Notes: generated from the sequence alone by a model not told the origin. A DNA stretch of 64,000 nucleotides from Chaetorhynchus papuensis (GCA_013396525.1 VWYX01000682.1:124001-188000), one strand, 5' to 3'. Counted from the stretch's first letter, positions 1 through 13,319 are shown. Made by a program: numbers and translations.

Positions 1-3000
1 TTCTATGGGACAGCTTGGGGGTCAGATCACTTGCTTGATCACCAAAGTGACAAATCTCACGTCTACATCTCATGTCTCATCCCAGGGAAGCCCTTCACTC
101 CAGTGCTTGAGGAATAAAAAGAGGAATGTGTGATAACAGAAGAGCCAACAAGTGAAATTAGTCACAAGTTCTTTTCCTTACTCCCTCAGTTCTTCCATAT
201 AAGTGGAAATATGACTGGAAACGGTCTCCTTACAAAAGAAGATCCCTGAGTCAGAAGAATTAAATAATTTCACTCTAGTTAAAGACATTTGTACAAGGTA
301 GACAACAATTGAATCAAAGAATGTCTTGTACACACAGTCATTAGGAAAGTTCATCACAAAACAGAGATCAGCAACTTCCAGGCTATTTCCAGAGCTTCTT
401 GCTGTACAAACTGGAAGTCTCTCTTCCCTACACCACCCATGTCATTTTTCATGGTGGTGGTGTTCAGGGTGATGGGGCTGAACACAGGAAACAAGTGATC
501 AGCTGTGATGTGAAATGATGCGTCCCAACACTGCCACTCTCCCAGAACCAGGAGGCTGTGGGTGGCGAAGTTCTAGGTCATCTTGACAAGGACAACAACT
601 CAACAAGTGTACAAGAGGGGAAGAGAAAAATCAACCACCTTCTGATGTTAAAGAAAAACATGACTTCCAACCAAAGACAGTTATCCAGCTTAACTGCAGC
701 CACACCAGTTACCACAGGCAGCTCCTGCAGCATGAGGTGCCCTGGCTCACTGCACCTCCTTGCTCTGGAAAACCAGGCTGGTAGGAGACAATGCCAACTG
801 GAACGGGGAGTTTGAGGCTACCCTTGATATTTTGGGATGCTGGGCTTCACAGAGAGAGTTCTCAGAATATGTCAATACAGTCCCTTGATCTTCCACACAC
901 ACCAATGAGAAGGTGAGACAGGTTTCAGGCCTCATCCTGCCTTACCTCTTCTGACAAACCTCAGTTGAGTCAGAATGAGTCACTGTGCCTCTGCCCAATC
1001 ACTTGTTAAAAAAGAAGAACAAAAAATAGAACAGACTATACTGCTCTATGTCAAAATTAAGCATAATTCATTATTTTCACATTCTGAGGAAACAGAATAA
1101 AAAACCCCAACTAGCAGTAGAATACAAACACTGGAATAAAGACCAAGGCTAGAATAAGACCACAGAGGTGAAGAACAGGTTGTACAACCCAAGAGAGCTT
1201 TTTCTGCCCACACTTACCAGACTGGTGGGCTCCAGCTCTATTTTGGAGACAGCCTGGAACCCATATGCAGGACCAAACTAAGGATACTCCTAAGGAAATC
1301 ATCCTGCCCAAGAAAACCCTCTCAAATCCTTGTATCCTTACCATACAATAGTAGCCCTAAAGAAACTAAAGGATGTGGCCCTAACTGCCCTCTATCCCCG
1401 ACAAGGTGAGCAGCTGTTATTTCAAGTGGCAAGAGCATGAGCTGGATTTAACTGAGCAGAGCATGGCAGAAAGAAACAGCTCAAGGACGTCCTGCAGAGA
1501 CAAGCAGAATTAACTGAAGAGTCTGTTCTCTACTACTGTCTTTAAGACTGGTGGTTAGCAGAAACAGAGTTATGAGCCAGAAAGCAAGTCATCAAGAAAT
1601 ATCATCAAAAACCACTTTTCATGAGAGCAACCACAAAATGGTTCACAAAATGGTATTTAAACATGATTTCACCTATACGCTTCTAGTCAAACCTCACAAA
1701 AAAATAAAACCACAGATTTTGCTCCTCGTTGTTGAAGAAGGCAGAAAGCTGCTGATATAATTCTCCTAGGCCTGGGTCAGTGCAGCTTTACCACTGCAGA
1801 GAAAGGAAGGACTGCACAATGACTCACACAGAAAAAACTTCTTGGACAAAAAGACAATAAAGAAGAACAAGGATCCTAGCAGCAATACAGCTTCTCATGG
1901 GAAACTTGAGAAAGAGAGAGGCAGATGAGGAGAACAGAGGGTTGTCTAGTTAACAGGAAGCAGCCTACAGTTTGTCTGGAAACATTCAGAAAATGAAACA
2001 ATTAGAAAAACAAACAAGCAGCGTGAGATCCCAAACCAACGTGATAAGCTTATCACAGAAGCCTCATCAACCGTGCAGGATCAAATCTAAAAGGATGGAA
2101 GGGATCAAGACAGAGATGTGTTTCCTCATGGAGACAAGGGTCAGAGGGAAGAGTTGGTTTGGAAATATCCCTTTAACAGGAGAGAGAGAGCCATTGAGGA
2201 GGTGGCTTGGACACACTCAGAGCCTGCAGCACAGGCCTGGTCTTCTCTATTCTATTACTGCCAGAGGAGGTGCATACACATGACCAGGAGTGGATGGCAC
2301 CAAGGAGGCAACAGATAGAACTGGAGTCTGGCCTTATCAGGCAAAGTTTAAAACAAGAGTTTCACACAGCTCCGCATGGGTTAAGCCCCACACAGGGCAA
2401 TCATTCCATTCCTGACAACTGAAAACTTGCTCTGACTGTCCTGGAGGGATGAATCAGGTAGAGAGAACTTTGGCAGGCAACACGAGGAAGGGGCATCACA
2501 GCCAGAGTTCCCAATACAAGCAAGCAAGATTCAGGCAAATCACAGAATCGTATACAGTTGTCCTGCACCAAGAGTGTGGCCCTGGTGCCATGACCCAACT
2601 GTTGGCTTCAGGTGGGGGTCAGGCAATTTCCAGCAGGGCTGAGAGGGAATCTGTAACCCAAAAGGCACTACTGTCTCCTCTAAACAAGTGAGAGACTGGA
2701 GCCAGGCCAGGCACTGAAGAGAATTCAGACCTTGTCCCCTGGGGAACCCACTTAACAAATGGAGGGGGGAAAGGGCAACACAGACTTACAAATATGTCAG
2801 TAACAGTGTCTGGATCAGAGCTCAGCTTTGCTGGAAAGGCTTGGTAAGACAAAGACCTAGGAACTCCTGACCCCAGGAAAAAAGGGACATGAGGCATGAC
2901 TTCAGCCACTCTTCCCAGATGCTGTGCCTGTCTTAGGGATAAATGGCCTGGGCAAGTAAAACTAGACTAAAAAAAACAAGCAAGAAATCTTGTCTGCAGA

Positions 3001-6000
3001 GCTTCCCAGCAAGGTCACCATCTATGATTCCTCACATTTCTCATTAGCTCAGATCTCAGGAAGGCAGAACCCTGGATGTTTCCAGGCACCCAGAAGGAAG
3101 AGAGGAACACATCCCCTCCATGCATGAATAGCTGAGGAGTAGCAGAAGCAAACAAGCCCAACTTCAGTGTTTGGGAAAAATGTCATATTAGAATATGACC
3201 AAATGTGGGTTACACAACAATGTCATAATTGAGTCTGTGTTCCTCACTAGCTGAGAAACTCAGTTCCCATCGTCTCACATGTTATCAGCAGAACTGAGTG
3301 CAATATTCCCAACACAGCCACACCCCACAGTGCAGACATCTCCTCAGGCTGCCTCTGAGGTCGACATTATTAAGTAAGCCTGAAATCATGCCTCTTCCTC
3401 ACTTGGCTATGCGAAGTTTTAATGTCTATTAGTACATCACTGTTCACCTGAGAAGCAAAATGGCGAGATCTGCTGATGTCTTAGTAAGGAGCATTTGTCT
3501 TTTCCATTAACAGTTAGGGTCTCTGGGGACAGTTTCAGTTTTCTTTGTAAAGGTTCAGAATACATACATATACACAAATACATGTATATATAAATCTGAC
3601 TACTACATTCAAATTCCATGATACGAACCCGCTATATCTCCACTTTCACCAGCTCCACTAGGAGCTGTGTGCCTGCTCTCAGTGCAGAACACATGCCTCA
3701 GCCACACTCCTTTCCATGTGACTGTGACACACCTGCTGCTTGTTCCCCCCAAAAAATTGTGCCTTGATACCTGCTTTAGCTCGAGTAGTGTGTTTCCAAA
3801 TCAGTGGGTTTATCGTTTGTATAGGCACTTGGTAGCTGCTGAAATAATTAAACGTTGATCACAGTCTTCATCTGAATTTCTGCTGGTCTCAAAGACTGTG
3901 TGGAGTGGGATCAGCAGCCTATGGAAGCGCGGGCATGATAAAACTGCCCTCTAGTGGGAAAGCACCAGTCGCATCTACAGCCGGCGCACAGCTGGCACCA
4001 CCTATTAACTGGGGAAAAACCACTGAGTGGAAACACACTGAAAAAAAGATAGGTAACCATCGACTGGCAGGCAGCTCGGCATTGTTAAGAGCCTTGCACT
4101 CACATGGTTCCAGCCCTTGGCCGGCACCAGAGCTCAGTACACATCAACAGTGACAGCTGAAGCCCCAGAGACTGAGAAGTGTCCCCAGGCCCCATCCAGA
4201 GAGATGCCATCACACTGTATCAAAGAGCTGAGCACCACCAAAAGCCCCACTCTCCTGCCACATGCACCAGACAGTCCAGAGCCTTAAATATGTTCAGCGT
4301 TACCCCTTTTTGCAGAACTGTGGGCTGGGGCATAACCTAAGGCTGGAGATGTGTGTCCAATACCAGCCCAATACCCTGTTTTACAGAGCAACACTTCATC
4401 TACTAGAGGAATTATGCAACAGCTCGGCTTCAGGTGGCCTGAAAGAAAATTAAGTCCAGATAACTGTTTGGGTCAATAGTGATCACTTTTAAAAGAAGGT
4501 GGAAACAGGAACAGAGAAATGACAGCACAGAAACAGATTGTGCAATGGCTATGTCAGCCTTCTGCTTCCAAATAGACCTTACCCACCTTTAACTTTCAAA
4601 GCAGAAATTTTGGAGTTTGGGGGGGATCATGCTCTGTATTTACACGGAAGCAGTGTCTCTTTCTGCCCATAAATGCTGCCTGGCTGGTTGGACTCATAAC
4701 ACAAGCTCAAATCAACTTTCCTTTGCTCCTGCAGGCACACTCCCAGGAATTCCTACACTCCCCAGATGTACCCAACATATACCACCCACTCATGCCTCAG
4801 CTATGCAGGCCTCACACAGAGAAGCATGGTGGTCCTCCTTATTCCATGGAGGAGGTGGGCTCAGTTTATATAAGGCTTTTCATTGACAAAACCTCACACA
4901 AGGCATCTGCCACGGTTTACTCTTCTGGGAAACTGTGTCATTAGCTCCAGTGCCCCTCACTGGTGTGACCTTCTCAGGTTCCCAGCCGAAGGATTCCAAA
5001 GGTTAACCAGTTAGTCCCTCTCCAACCATCCCACAGAGGATCTCCTATAGCCACAGGCAAGCTATTTAAACTGCCACAGGATTGGAATCCTTGTTTTCAC
5101 CACTCATACCATCACAAGGTCATTCACATCCCTCCAGCAACTTCTGTTGTCCAACAATATTCAATAAAGCCCATTTCAACTAGACCACTTCCAAACAGCA
5201 GAGAAGTAAGAGGGATGGAATAAGTGCAAGACCTAAAACTGGGTTTCCTTGGGATAATCCAAGATTGCTGCACTACCTCCTCTTCCTTCGTGCAGGGATA
5301 CATGGAGAAATGAGAGCGCATTTTTGGCAATATGAGTCAGCCCAGTGAAGTTCCTGCTGCCATTAGACTGTAGTTAAACTCCTAACCTCACATTTAAATG
5401 TGACCACGTCACACCATTTCTCCCAGCCCTTCTTCCTGTAAAACAAAGTGAGAGCAGAGCTCATGCCACCAGGGCCCTGTACTCCCCCATCCCTTAGGCT
5501 TCCCCTGGGAAGCTCTCTCCCTGGACCAGGACAACTACAGGGCAGTATTGGCTGATCCTTCACAGCTGGACAATGATCCCAGCTTTGACTCTGCTCATTA
5601 TTTTTACCACACAGGATCTGAGGGCTCTGGCCTGGCCACCACAGAGACACAGAGATTTGCAAGTCCTGTGGAGGACCACCTCCTACCAAAGGTTTGTTCA
5701 CAGAGCATTAGGTTATAAAAGGCCACCGCAGCTCTTTCCCATAAACCGTGGGATCTATTACCCTGAGCAGCATTCCTCCCTTCCTCCAAGAGCCTGGGAT
5801 CAGCTGTGAGTGTGCTAAATTGCTTACAAATTATTCCTGTCTTGAGCTAAAATAGCTGCTGAATGGAATTACCTCCAGAAGGACTAGTTTCACACTGCCT
5901 GAACCCTGCAGTTGAATTCTTCAGTCTAGTTCAAGGCTTATTTTTTTTTCCCTCAAAAACATAAATATTTGCTCCTGTCTACTTTAAGACACACCTGCAG

Positions 6001-9000
6001 GCTGTGCCAGTAGATCCTTCATGATGACAGTAGGGCACAAGCTGTTAGCATTAATCTTAGAACTGAAAATGCTCCACACTGACCGGGACAAGTTTTCAGT
6101 GTTTGATTCCAGAGCTTCTGCTCACCCACTTGAGCAGGCCACCAAATTAACAAACATTTTCAAAGTGGAGTCACTTCAGCAGGTATTTCTAGGCTGTTTA
6201 CTATTCCAAGAGGGGATCGTTCTTACCACGCATCTGGTGGTTTCCTTTGATCCTGATACTGATAGCCCTTTGGGAGCAACCTGGAATTGTCCTCCAACTT
6301 AATTCAGAACCTGATACGATCAAGTTACACAAGACAATTCAAGCACTGAGATCCAAAAAGGGGTTTGCCTCAGGCCTTTGGCTACAGCTGTAGAAGTGGC
6401 CATTTTATAGGGTGATACCACATCGACAACAGCCCTTTCTCATTTGAGCATTGATTTTTGCAATGGCTGTAACCAACTGTTCTTCAGGTTAAGCAAAGGC
6501 AAGCCCCAAGGTCTATGCAAGTACTTCCCTGCTCATTGTGTGCTCCTGAGAGTGGCTTCTGCTCTCCAATATTTAGGGCTAAAGCTTGGATACAAAGATA
6601 CAATGCAATAAATCTATTCTGCAAATGAATTGAGCTTGCAAAAAGGAAGATGTGCAAGCAAACCTTCACTTTTCCCTCAGTTCAGACTTCAGTCTTTTAC
6701 TGTCAACTTCAAAATTACTTTGACAACCAACAAGGAAGAGATTTTCCCCAGACGTTGTCTCCACATTTGTGATTTTAGAATGAGGTTTGGATTAAGATAT
6801 TTCAGTATTCACTCCTACATACCCTTAGAATTTAATTGAAGAAGTATTTGCCTGATCCTCAGGGGACCAGTGTATTTTGCAATATGAGGGTTTCAGAATG
6901 AGGAGGGTGTCCTTTCTGCAACAATGAAGATAGACCTATCTGACATATTATTGCTTATCAGAGATTTGCTTTGCCCAGATCATAGCTGCTTGTCTCAAAA
7001 CATGACTTAGAAGCATTCAATCCAACTGACACATCTCAACTGAAACGCATCCTGACTTACTACACAAACCAGACTAAACCTATTTACTGACTTGAAGAGA
7101 CAAGGTGTTACTGGCACTTCTTCATATCCCCTGGGTGAGCTCCCATCCACCCTGCCAGCTCCACTGCCCCCCTCAACAGGTCTGCACTGGGGACAGAGAG
7201 GAGAGTGAGCAAAGAGTGACCTTCTGGACACAACAGTGGTGTCTATTTTCCCCCTTCATCAAAGGCAACATTTGCCAAGGGACCTAGGACATCAGAGACA
7301 CTCGGGAGAATTAACCAAGTGAGTGGTGGACTAGAAGTAACAAGACCACGCAGCTTTCACTGTGACTTCAGCACCAGCTCAGCTCGAAGTCATTTTGAAA
7401 CTGCCCTATACCACAGTGGGAAACTCCTCAGGGCTGGCAGAGCAGCCTGGCCTGCCCTATTTGAGCAAGGTACTGTATTGCTTGTATCTTAGTGTCCAAT
7501 GGTTTGGGAATCACCAGTGCAAGTCAATCTTGCTTTTATCTCTTAGCTTTCCCCTCAGAACATAAATATGACAGGAAGATTGGGTGTGGGGTACAGCCAG
7601 TAACAGTGAAACTCAAATACACAAAAGCAAGCACTGTTGTGGTTCTGAGAGCTTTTCCCAAAAGGACAGCAGGGAAGACCGAAGGAGAGGCTGCTAAGGG
7701 GACCAAAAGCAGCATTGGGTACTCAGTCCAGGATGGATACAGCACACACTGATAGGAAGAGGCTCACTTTAAAAGGGCAAGTCCTTTGTCTGCCCTGGCA
7801 TTTTCATCACACTGTGGTGGCTGGGCAGAAAGGGGTACTTTAAGCCACAACAAAATGCACTTATAAACCCACTTCTATTTAGAATGTGCTCAGTTGCAAG
7901 TCAACTCCCATTGCTGTTTTGCCTGCTGAACCAGAGCAAGGATTTCCCCTCCCCTGCTCTCTGCCCGGCTTGCCCTGTAGCAGAGATAAGTGACAGGTGA
8001 GGACATCTCTTTCATCTTTCCTCTTAGCCAAAGGGCAGAAGCAATGAGAAGTGCTGCTACCAGCAGTAAGGCACACATTCCATGTCACCAATGTCAGTCT
8101 ATAGGAACAGACAGCAGCAGGTCAGACACAGTGAGGCATCAGCACAAAACCAGCAAGTTACAAGGACACCAGTGTTTGACCCAGAGATGTTGCCACACAA
8201 ATGACAGGAAATGCATGCACTGACCAAGGAAGGAGTGGGATAAGTAGGAGGAAGCAATAACTTGGAATGAAAAATCAGAAGTCAAATAAGTACATAACTC
8301 CTACACAGAAGTGGTTTGTGTCAAGCAAAAGTGAGGTTTTAGAGGGAACGTATAAACTATGAAGCTGGAGGAATAAGGGAAGTGAAGACAAAAAATCATT
8401 TTGCTCTTCCCATTAAGAGATTGTCTCCTTTTCTAGAAGTTTGACAGGACAATAGAATGAAGGCAGTTTTTTCATGGTCTTGGGGTTGGTTTCAAGAATA
8501 AATATTTTCTCATTTAGAGTAGCTCTGCAAACCTCAGGCACTATCACAGTGTGACTCTCAGGTGAAGAGTTTCATTAGTTCACAGAACTGGGACAGGTCC
8601 TGGGTGGGAGAAGAAAGGTTCAGTAATGAGAGTTTCCAAGGTTAGGGGGATTTTTTCCTCTTTTGAGAATGTATCTGAAGAGAAAGAGCTGTGGCAAGGA
8701 TGGAAGGATTCCCTCTCCTAAACCATACTAACCACATGTGACAACATTCAATTAATAGCTCATAAACAGAGAGGTGGGGCTGTCAATCTGCTCAAAGCAT
8801 TCCCTTGCTTTCAAGGAAGAGGAAGGAAGATCAGCCATTAAACACCTCATACAGGAAGGGGAGGAAGAGTTCCTATCTGCATCCCTGTCTGCCACATTCC
8901 CTAGAGCTGTCTCCTCCCTCATCCTCACAGGCACCTACCTGAAGTAAGAACATCCCAGATGGGAAAGCTTGGTAGCACCAGGAACCATGAAGCCTTCCCT

Positions 9001-9328
9001 GAAATCTAAAGCCACAAAAGTACTCTGCTTTGCAGTCATGTGGCCATGTGAGAGATGTCAGGCTCATCAGAGATTAAAAAAAAAAATTACCTCTCTGCAG
9101 GTCATAAAGTAAAACCAAATATTGTTCAGGGAAAGGAGGGACTGGTTATTAAACAGCCTGTACCTGATGCCATGATGATGGCCTTGATTTTGCCTTTTCT
9201 TTTTATATACCTTTTATGTATTCTCAGCAGTTTTAGCATCCATGCTTGTAATTCTTTAAGCCTGATATCTTAACACAGTCCTGGTATTCTGCTAGGCCAG
9301 AAGACCAAACATCCTAAAGACGTCACAG
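1..9328. other. AT-rich intergenic region, no gene seen
   Basis: No reading frame here shows a recognisable protein or a plausible splice structure. No CR1, tRNA or rRNA was recognised. The one item I single out is the CTCF-like motif at 3944. A short AT dinucleotide-rich patch (about 3560-3595) and scattered T or A runs are the only simple-sequence features. Confidence 0.5.
3944..3957 (-). promoter_or_regulatory. CTCF-like binding motif
   Basis: The plus strand reads CTGCCCTCTAGTGG, whose reverse complement CCACTAGAGGGCAG fits the CTCF core consensus at every position. It is the same 14-mer found at 40524, in the same orientation. CTCF is an insulator and loop-anchor protein; motif orientation matters for loop formation. 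Sequence match only; occupancy not shown. Confidence 0.6.
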
Positions 9329-9713
9329 TTGAAGGCCAGAAAGCCTTATGCTATCTTGAGAAACCAAGGTTCTCTCTAGAACATATTCTGTAAACTAGGA
9401 TTAAACCCATCTGGAAGAAAATATTTTAGAATAGGGAAATGTCACACCATTCGCTTAAGCTTCTCATTGGAGAATCTTTGTCAAATAGACCAATGTCAAA
9501 TAGACTTTGTCAAACAGACTTGCTAATTTGCAAAGTCTATAAAATTGCATACGTGATATACCGTGTGTGTACATTTTGGCGCATTCTGCCTTGACAAATT
9601 GTTGCACCATAAAGATCCTTATTAAATACCAAGGTAAAAACCCTTTTAACCCTTAACCGTGTCTGACTCTTAGTTCTAGGTACCAGAGAAAAAGACATCA
9701 GAAAAAGACATCA
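9329..9713 (+). mobile_element. probable solo LTR of an endogenous retrovirus
   Basis: The stretch ends in an LTR-like R/U5 arrangement: a CATAAAGATCCTTATTAAATACC polyadenylation-type segment, then a CCGTGTCTGACTCTTAGTTC segment and a terminal CA. It can be read as starting at TGAAGGCC, giving TG...CA ends. I see no clear target-site duplication and no internal retroviral region nearby, so a solo LTR is the best reading. The 5' boundary is uncertain. It is old enough to contain small internal repeats. Confidence 0.45.
9478..9521 (+). repeat. short tandem repeat (TTGTCAAATAGAC-like, 3 copies)
   Basis: Three near-identical copies of TGTCAAATAGAC-type units lie in a row, with a spacing of about 14-15 bp; the last copy reads TGTCAAACAGAC. 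They lie inside the probable LTR and could be repeated enhancer-type sites, which are common in LTR U3 regions, or simple slippage. Confidence 0.7.
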
Positions 9714-11102
9714 TACCCATTTGGATTATGTGTCACCAGCCCAGAGTCTGTGCAGATTTATAGTGCAGCAGTCACATCCAGCTTCAAAACAAACCATCAG
9801 ACAGGGTGAAAGCACCACTGTCTCTCAACCTCTGTAGAAGGGACTTACCAGTTTTTCTGGGATTTCCCTTGGAATCACCCTTGGCTACAGCAAATGCTCT
9901 CACAGCATTTTCAAAAGTCATTAGCACATTTGAGTATTTCAATTTTCACTGGTCTTGCTGAAGACACCACAGCAAATCTGATTTTCTAAAGGTCCACCAC
10001 TCAGCGAGCTGCATTTCAAGTCTTCTCACCTGGGCACTCATCATCAGGTATGGCTAAAAAGCCCTTCCTCTATCACTGCCATAAAGATGAAGTAATAGCA
10101 CAGGCCCAGGGAAGACCAAGCATGAGAAGGACAGCCCTAAACACTCACTAAATTCAGAGGCAACTTCTGCACATTTTCAGTTAAGCACAGATTAGCTGTC
10201 TCATTAAACTGGTGTGTTATCATCCAGTGCAATAAGAAATGTGCCCCAAAATTATCATTATCATGTCTTAGTCTTGCATTCTGCTTAACACAGCCAGAAT
10301 TTCTCCTCCTGTTGACTACTGATTTCATCTCATCTGAATTTTAATGCAAATAACGATACCATTAGGCATTAAGAAGAGAAAATAATATGTTGTTTCCATC
10401 CCTCTGCAAGATAAAAAATACAAAGAAGTGAAATTCCTTTGCTTAGCAGTGAAAACACTTCAATGAAGATTTGCCACACAGGGTAAAGCTCATGCTATGC
10501 CATCAGCTGGACTGCATCGAGGCAGGAACCAGAACATCAGGGAGGTGCAGTGTCAAAGGAAGGAATTAGAAGCATGCTAAAATTTCCATAGTTCATGGAT
10601 TAGACACATGGACATCACACATATCTGCAGCATCCTCAGTGTGCTGGGGCTGGAGCTGCCTCCTGTCCTAACCTGCTGACAGGAAAAGGAACGATTCAGC
10701 ATCCCCTGCACAGGCAGACAGTCACGGAAAGCCAGAAAATAACCACTGCAGCTCTTTCAGAGCTCTGCATGAAGACCCTGAGCCTCAGTGAACTCCAACC
10801 AACCCCAAAGAGAAAAATACTACAGCTTCCAAAACAAAGGAAGCTTGCCAGGAAAACTTACACACATCAGAATAAACCACAATCCCTCACTGTGGTTTCC
10901 CCAATCCAGTTCCAGAGGAACTTCTTTCTGCCCAGGTTCACCACCACCAAAGAGCCCTCTGCTTCTGGAAAGGGGCACAGTATCACCAGTGACTATGCTG
11001 TAAAGGTTAAGCATGCAGTAAAACACTCATATTCCTCTTACTAGGCTGCCCCAAAGTTCCCAGCTGTTTGCTACCTGTTAATAGTTACCAGCAATGAAGA
11101 AT
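9714..11102. other. intergenic, nothing recognised
   Basis: No gene or known repeat identified. Small frames near 10769-11044 on both strands overlap antisense and match nothing I know. Confidence 0.5.
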
Positions 11103-11660
11103 TTAACTCCAGGCTAAGATCAACAATAAGCAATCTCCCTGCAGAACAACTCAGCAGCTTCCCTAAGGTTTCCTTCCCTTTTCTCTTAGGCAATGTGTGG
11201 TGGTCACTGGTGAAAATGGTAACTTGGGGTAGATTAACCATGTGCTTCATTCACTCCAGAGACACATCTTGATACACACACACACAACGTTCTTCAACTG
11301 CTTCTTCTGCTCTCACAATGAGTAATTGCCAAAATATTTCCCATCGCCTTTTCATCTTCCAGCCAATGATCTAAAAAACGCATTACAAATTTTTAATAAG
11401 CCCCACAGCCCTGTTCAGTAGCATAAACAGATTTTAACCCCCCAGAAACTGAAAGAGAGGGGGAAATCACTTGGACCAGACCCACTTGCAAAACTACAGG
11501 GAAACAGGCAATAAGCACAGCTTCATTTGTTTTAAGTCAGCAGCTTAACATGATCAGACTAACAGGCAGCACACATAGCCTCACCCACAGCTGCTGGCTT
11601 TGACCTGATACTCTCCTGGAGTGCAGAAGCCACACAATTCCTTGCAGGTCAGAGGTGGGA
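11103..11660 (+). repeat. 558-bp direct repeat, copy 1
   Basis: From TTAACTCCAGGC to AGAGGTGGGA this block matches 12709-13266 at a constant offset of 1606 bp. I read both copies side by side and found no mismatch or gap. It includes a short CA run (about 11274-11286). It lacks TG...CA ends and I found no flanking target duplication, so it does not look like an LTR pair. It codes for nothing recognisable. A recent duplication, gene conversion or an assembly artefact would all give this picture. Confidence 0.95.
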
Positions 11661-11705
11661 TTGAGTTGTGTGTGCAGTGCACGCATCCAGCACCAGGCAA
11701 TGCCA
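11657..11705 (+). repeat. 49-bp segment, inverted relative to 13271-13319 (copy 1 side)
   Basis: This segment (beginning GGGATTGAGTTGTGTGTGCA) follows directly on the 558-bp block. Its reverse complement lies 4 bp after copy 2. I count 40 of 49 matching positions without gaps, far beyond chance. Confidence 0.8.
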
Positions 11706-12708
11706 GTAAAGCCACTCCTGCCACTCTCCACTTTAGTCACAGCAGGCTCTCCTTAATTTTTTCCCCCCTTGTTATCTCTTTGCTTAGCAGATTCCCTACA
11801 GTCCTGGTGCTTATTCTGCCCACTGTCTTCCTCCAAATCAACCCTGGCCTTCCTCAGTTTAGGAAGCGCCAAGCTACGTACCAAGATTAGGGATAACCTG
11901 TAAAACAAAAACACAAAACACAGCCACAAAACAAAAACACAAAACCAGCCCAAACACCTGGGAGTGTCAGGCTGAGTCCCAGCTACTCTACATCAAACAC
12001 ACACTCCTAGATGCCATGAAGCTTTGTCTGCTCATTTGTGCCAGTGAATTCTGACAATAATAAGTCCAGCTGGCAAGAAGAGCATAACAAAGGTTAAACA
12101 TTAAGAGCACCACAGTCCTATCTGGGCCACAGGAAGCAGAAAGCACAGAGCATATACCACATGTATATACCATGACGTGTGTGTTGCAGGGGAGAAGGTC
12201 AAATTTCCTGATTCATGCTTTTCAAAAATGTCACAGCAGGCTGTCCCCAAGTGTCAGAGCTGCAGCAGCTATCACTTTCTTTTTGGGGTTTCCTTGCTGC
12301 CTCAATGTGCTCGAAGGAGAACTGCTAAAAATCTTCTGCTGCATTATCAGGGCAACCTGGGGAAGTTTCTTACTACACCCTTGACACAGGCACCTACAGC
12401 AGACAGAACTGCACCAGCACATTTAGCAGTTCCCAGGGAAGCTCCCTGTGACAGGACATTTCAGCAGAAGTCCACAGTGAGTTGTTGAACACGTTAATTA
12501 CAATTCTGCCTTGCTAACACAAAACCTTGTAGATGCCCCTTTTCAGACATCATTTTCCCAGAGCACCTTTCTCAACCTGCCTTTCGGATGTCAACTCCCT
12601 GAGCCAAAGCTGTCCTTCTGCCTGACCAGGGCAGAATGAGGATTTATATCAATGATTCAGAATTGAAACTCTGCAAGACATCTGGATCTTCCTTCTCCAA
12701 CACAAACA
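11661..12708. other. spacer between the two 558-bp copies
   Basis: About 1.05 kb that does not reappear after copy 2, so the arrangement is not a plain tandem duplication of a 1.6-kb unit. It contains a 49-bp segment related to sequence beside copy 2 in inverted form, and an A/C-rich tandem repeat at 11902-11950. No gene seen. Confidence 0.6.
11902..11950 (+). repeat. A/C-rich tandem repeat, period 26, about 2 copies
   Basis: The unit AAAACAAAAACACAAAACAC followed by AGCC occurs at 11902 and, with one small deletion, again at 11928. A simple low-complexity duplication with no implied function. Confidence 0.8.
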
Positions 12709-13266
12709 TTAACTCCAGGCTAAGATCAACAATAAGCAATCTCCCTGCAGAACAACTCAGCAGCTTCCCTAAGGTTTCCTTCCCTTTTCTCTTAGGCAAT
12801 GTGTGGTGGTCACTGGTGAAAATGGTAACTTGGGGTAGATTAACCATGTGCTTCATTCACTCCAGAGACACATCTTGATACACACACACACAACGTTCTT
12901 CAACTGCTTCTTCTGCTCTCACAATGAGTAATTGCCAAAATATTTCCCATCGCCTTTTCATCTTCCAGCCAATGATCTAAAAAACGCATTACAAATTTTT
13001 AATAAGCCCCACAGCCCTGTTCAGTAGCATAAACAGATTTTAACCCCCCAGAAACTGAAAGAGAGGGGGAAATCACTTGGACCAGACCCACTTGCAAAAC
13101 TACAGGGAAACAGGCAATAAGCACAGCTTCATTTGTTTTAAGTCAGCAGCTTAACATGATCAGACTAACAGGCAGCACACATAGCCTCACCCACAGCTGC
13201 TGGCTTTGACCTGATACTCTCCTGGAGTGCAGAAGCCACACAATTCCTTGCAGGTCAGAGGTGGGA
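12709..13266 (+). repeat. 558-bp direct repeat, copy 2
   Basis: Same sequence as 11103-11660, without any difference I could find. Left flanks of the two copies do not match beyond TTAACTCC. On the right, copy 2 is followed by ATGT and then the inverted 49-bp segment. The 100% identity contrasts with about 82% in that neighbouring segment. Confidence 0.95.
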
Positions 13267-13270
13267 ATGT

Positions 13271-13319
13271 TCCCATTTCCCAGTGCTGGAAGCCTGCACT
13301 GCACACAGCACTCAATCCC
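13271..13319 (-). repeat. 49-bp segment, inverted relative to 11657-11705 (copy 2 side)
   Basis: Reads TCCCATTTCCCAGTGCTGGA onward; its reverse complement aligns with 11657-11705 at 40 of 49 positions. It sits only 4 bp from the end of the 558-bp block, whereas its partner directly abuts the block. Confidence 0.8.

Noticed and set aside
5463..5480. CCACCAGGGCCC, a partial CTCF match
   Set aside because: The two G positions in the GGC part of the core are replaced by C, which normally abolishes binding.
11103..13266. LTR retrotransposon with two identical LTRs around a 1-kb interior
   Set aside because: The repeats do not start TG and end CA. No target-site duplication, primer-binding site or polypurine tract is visible, and the edge carries an inverted diverged segment.
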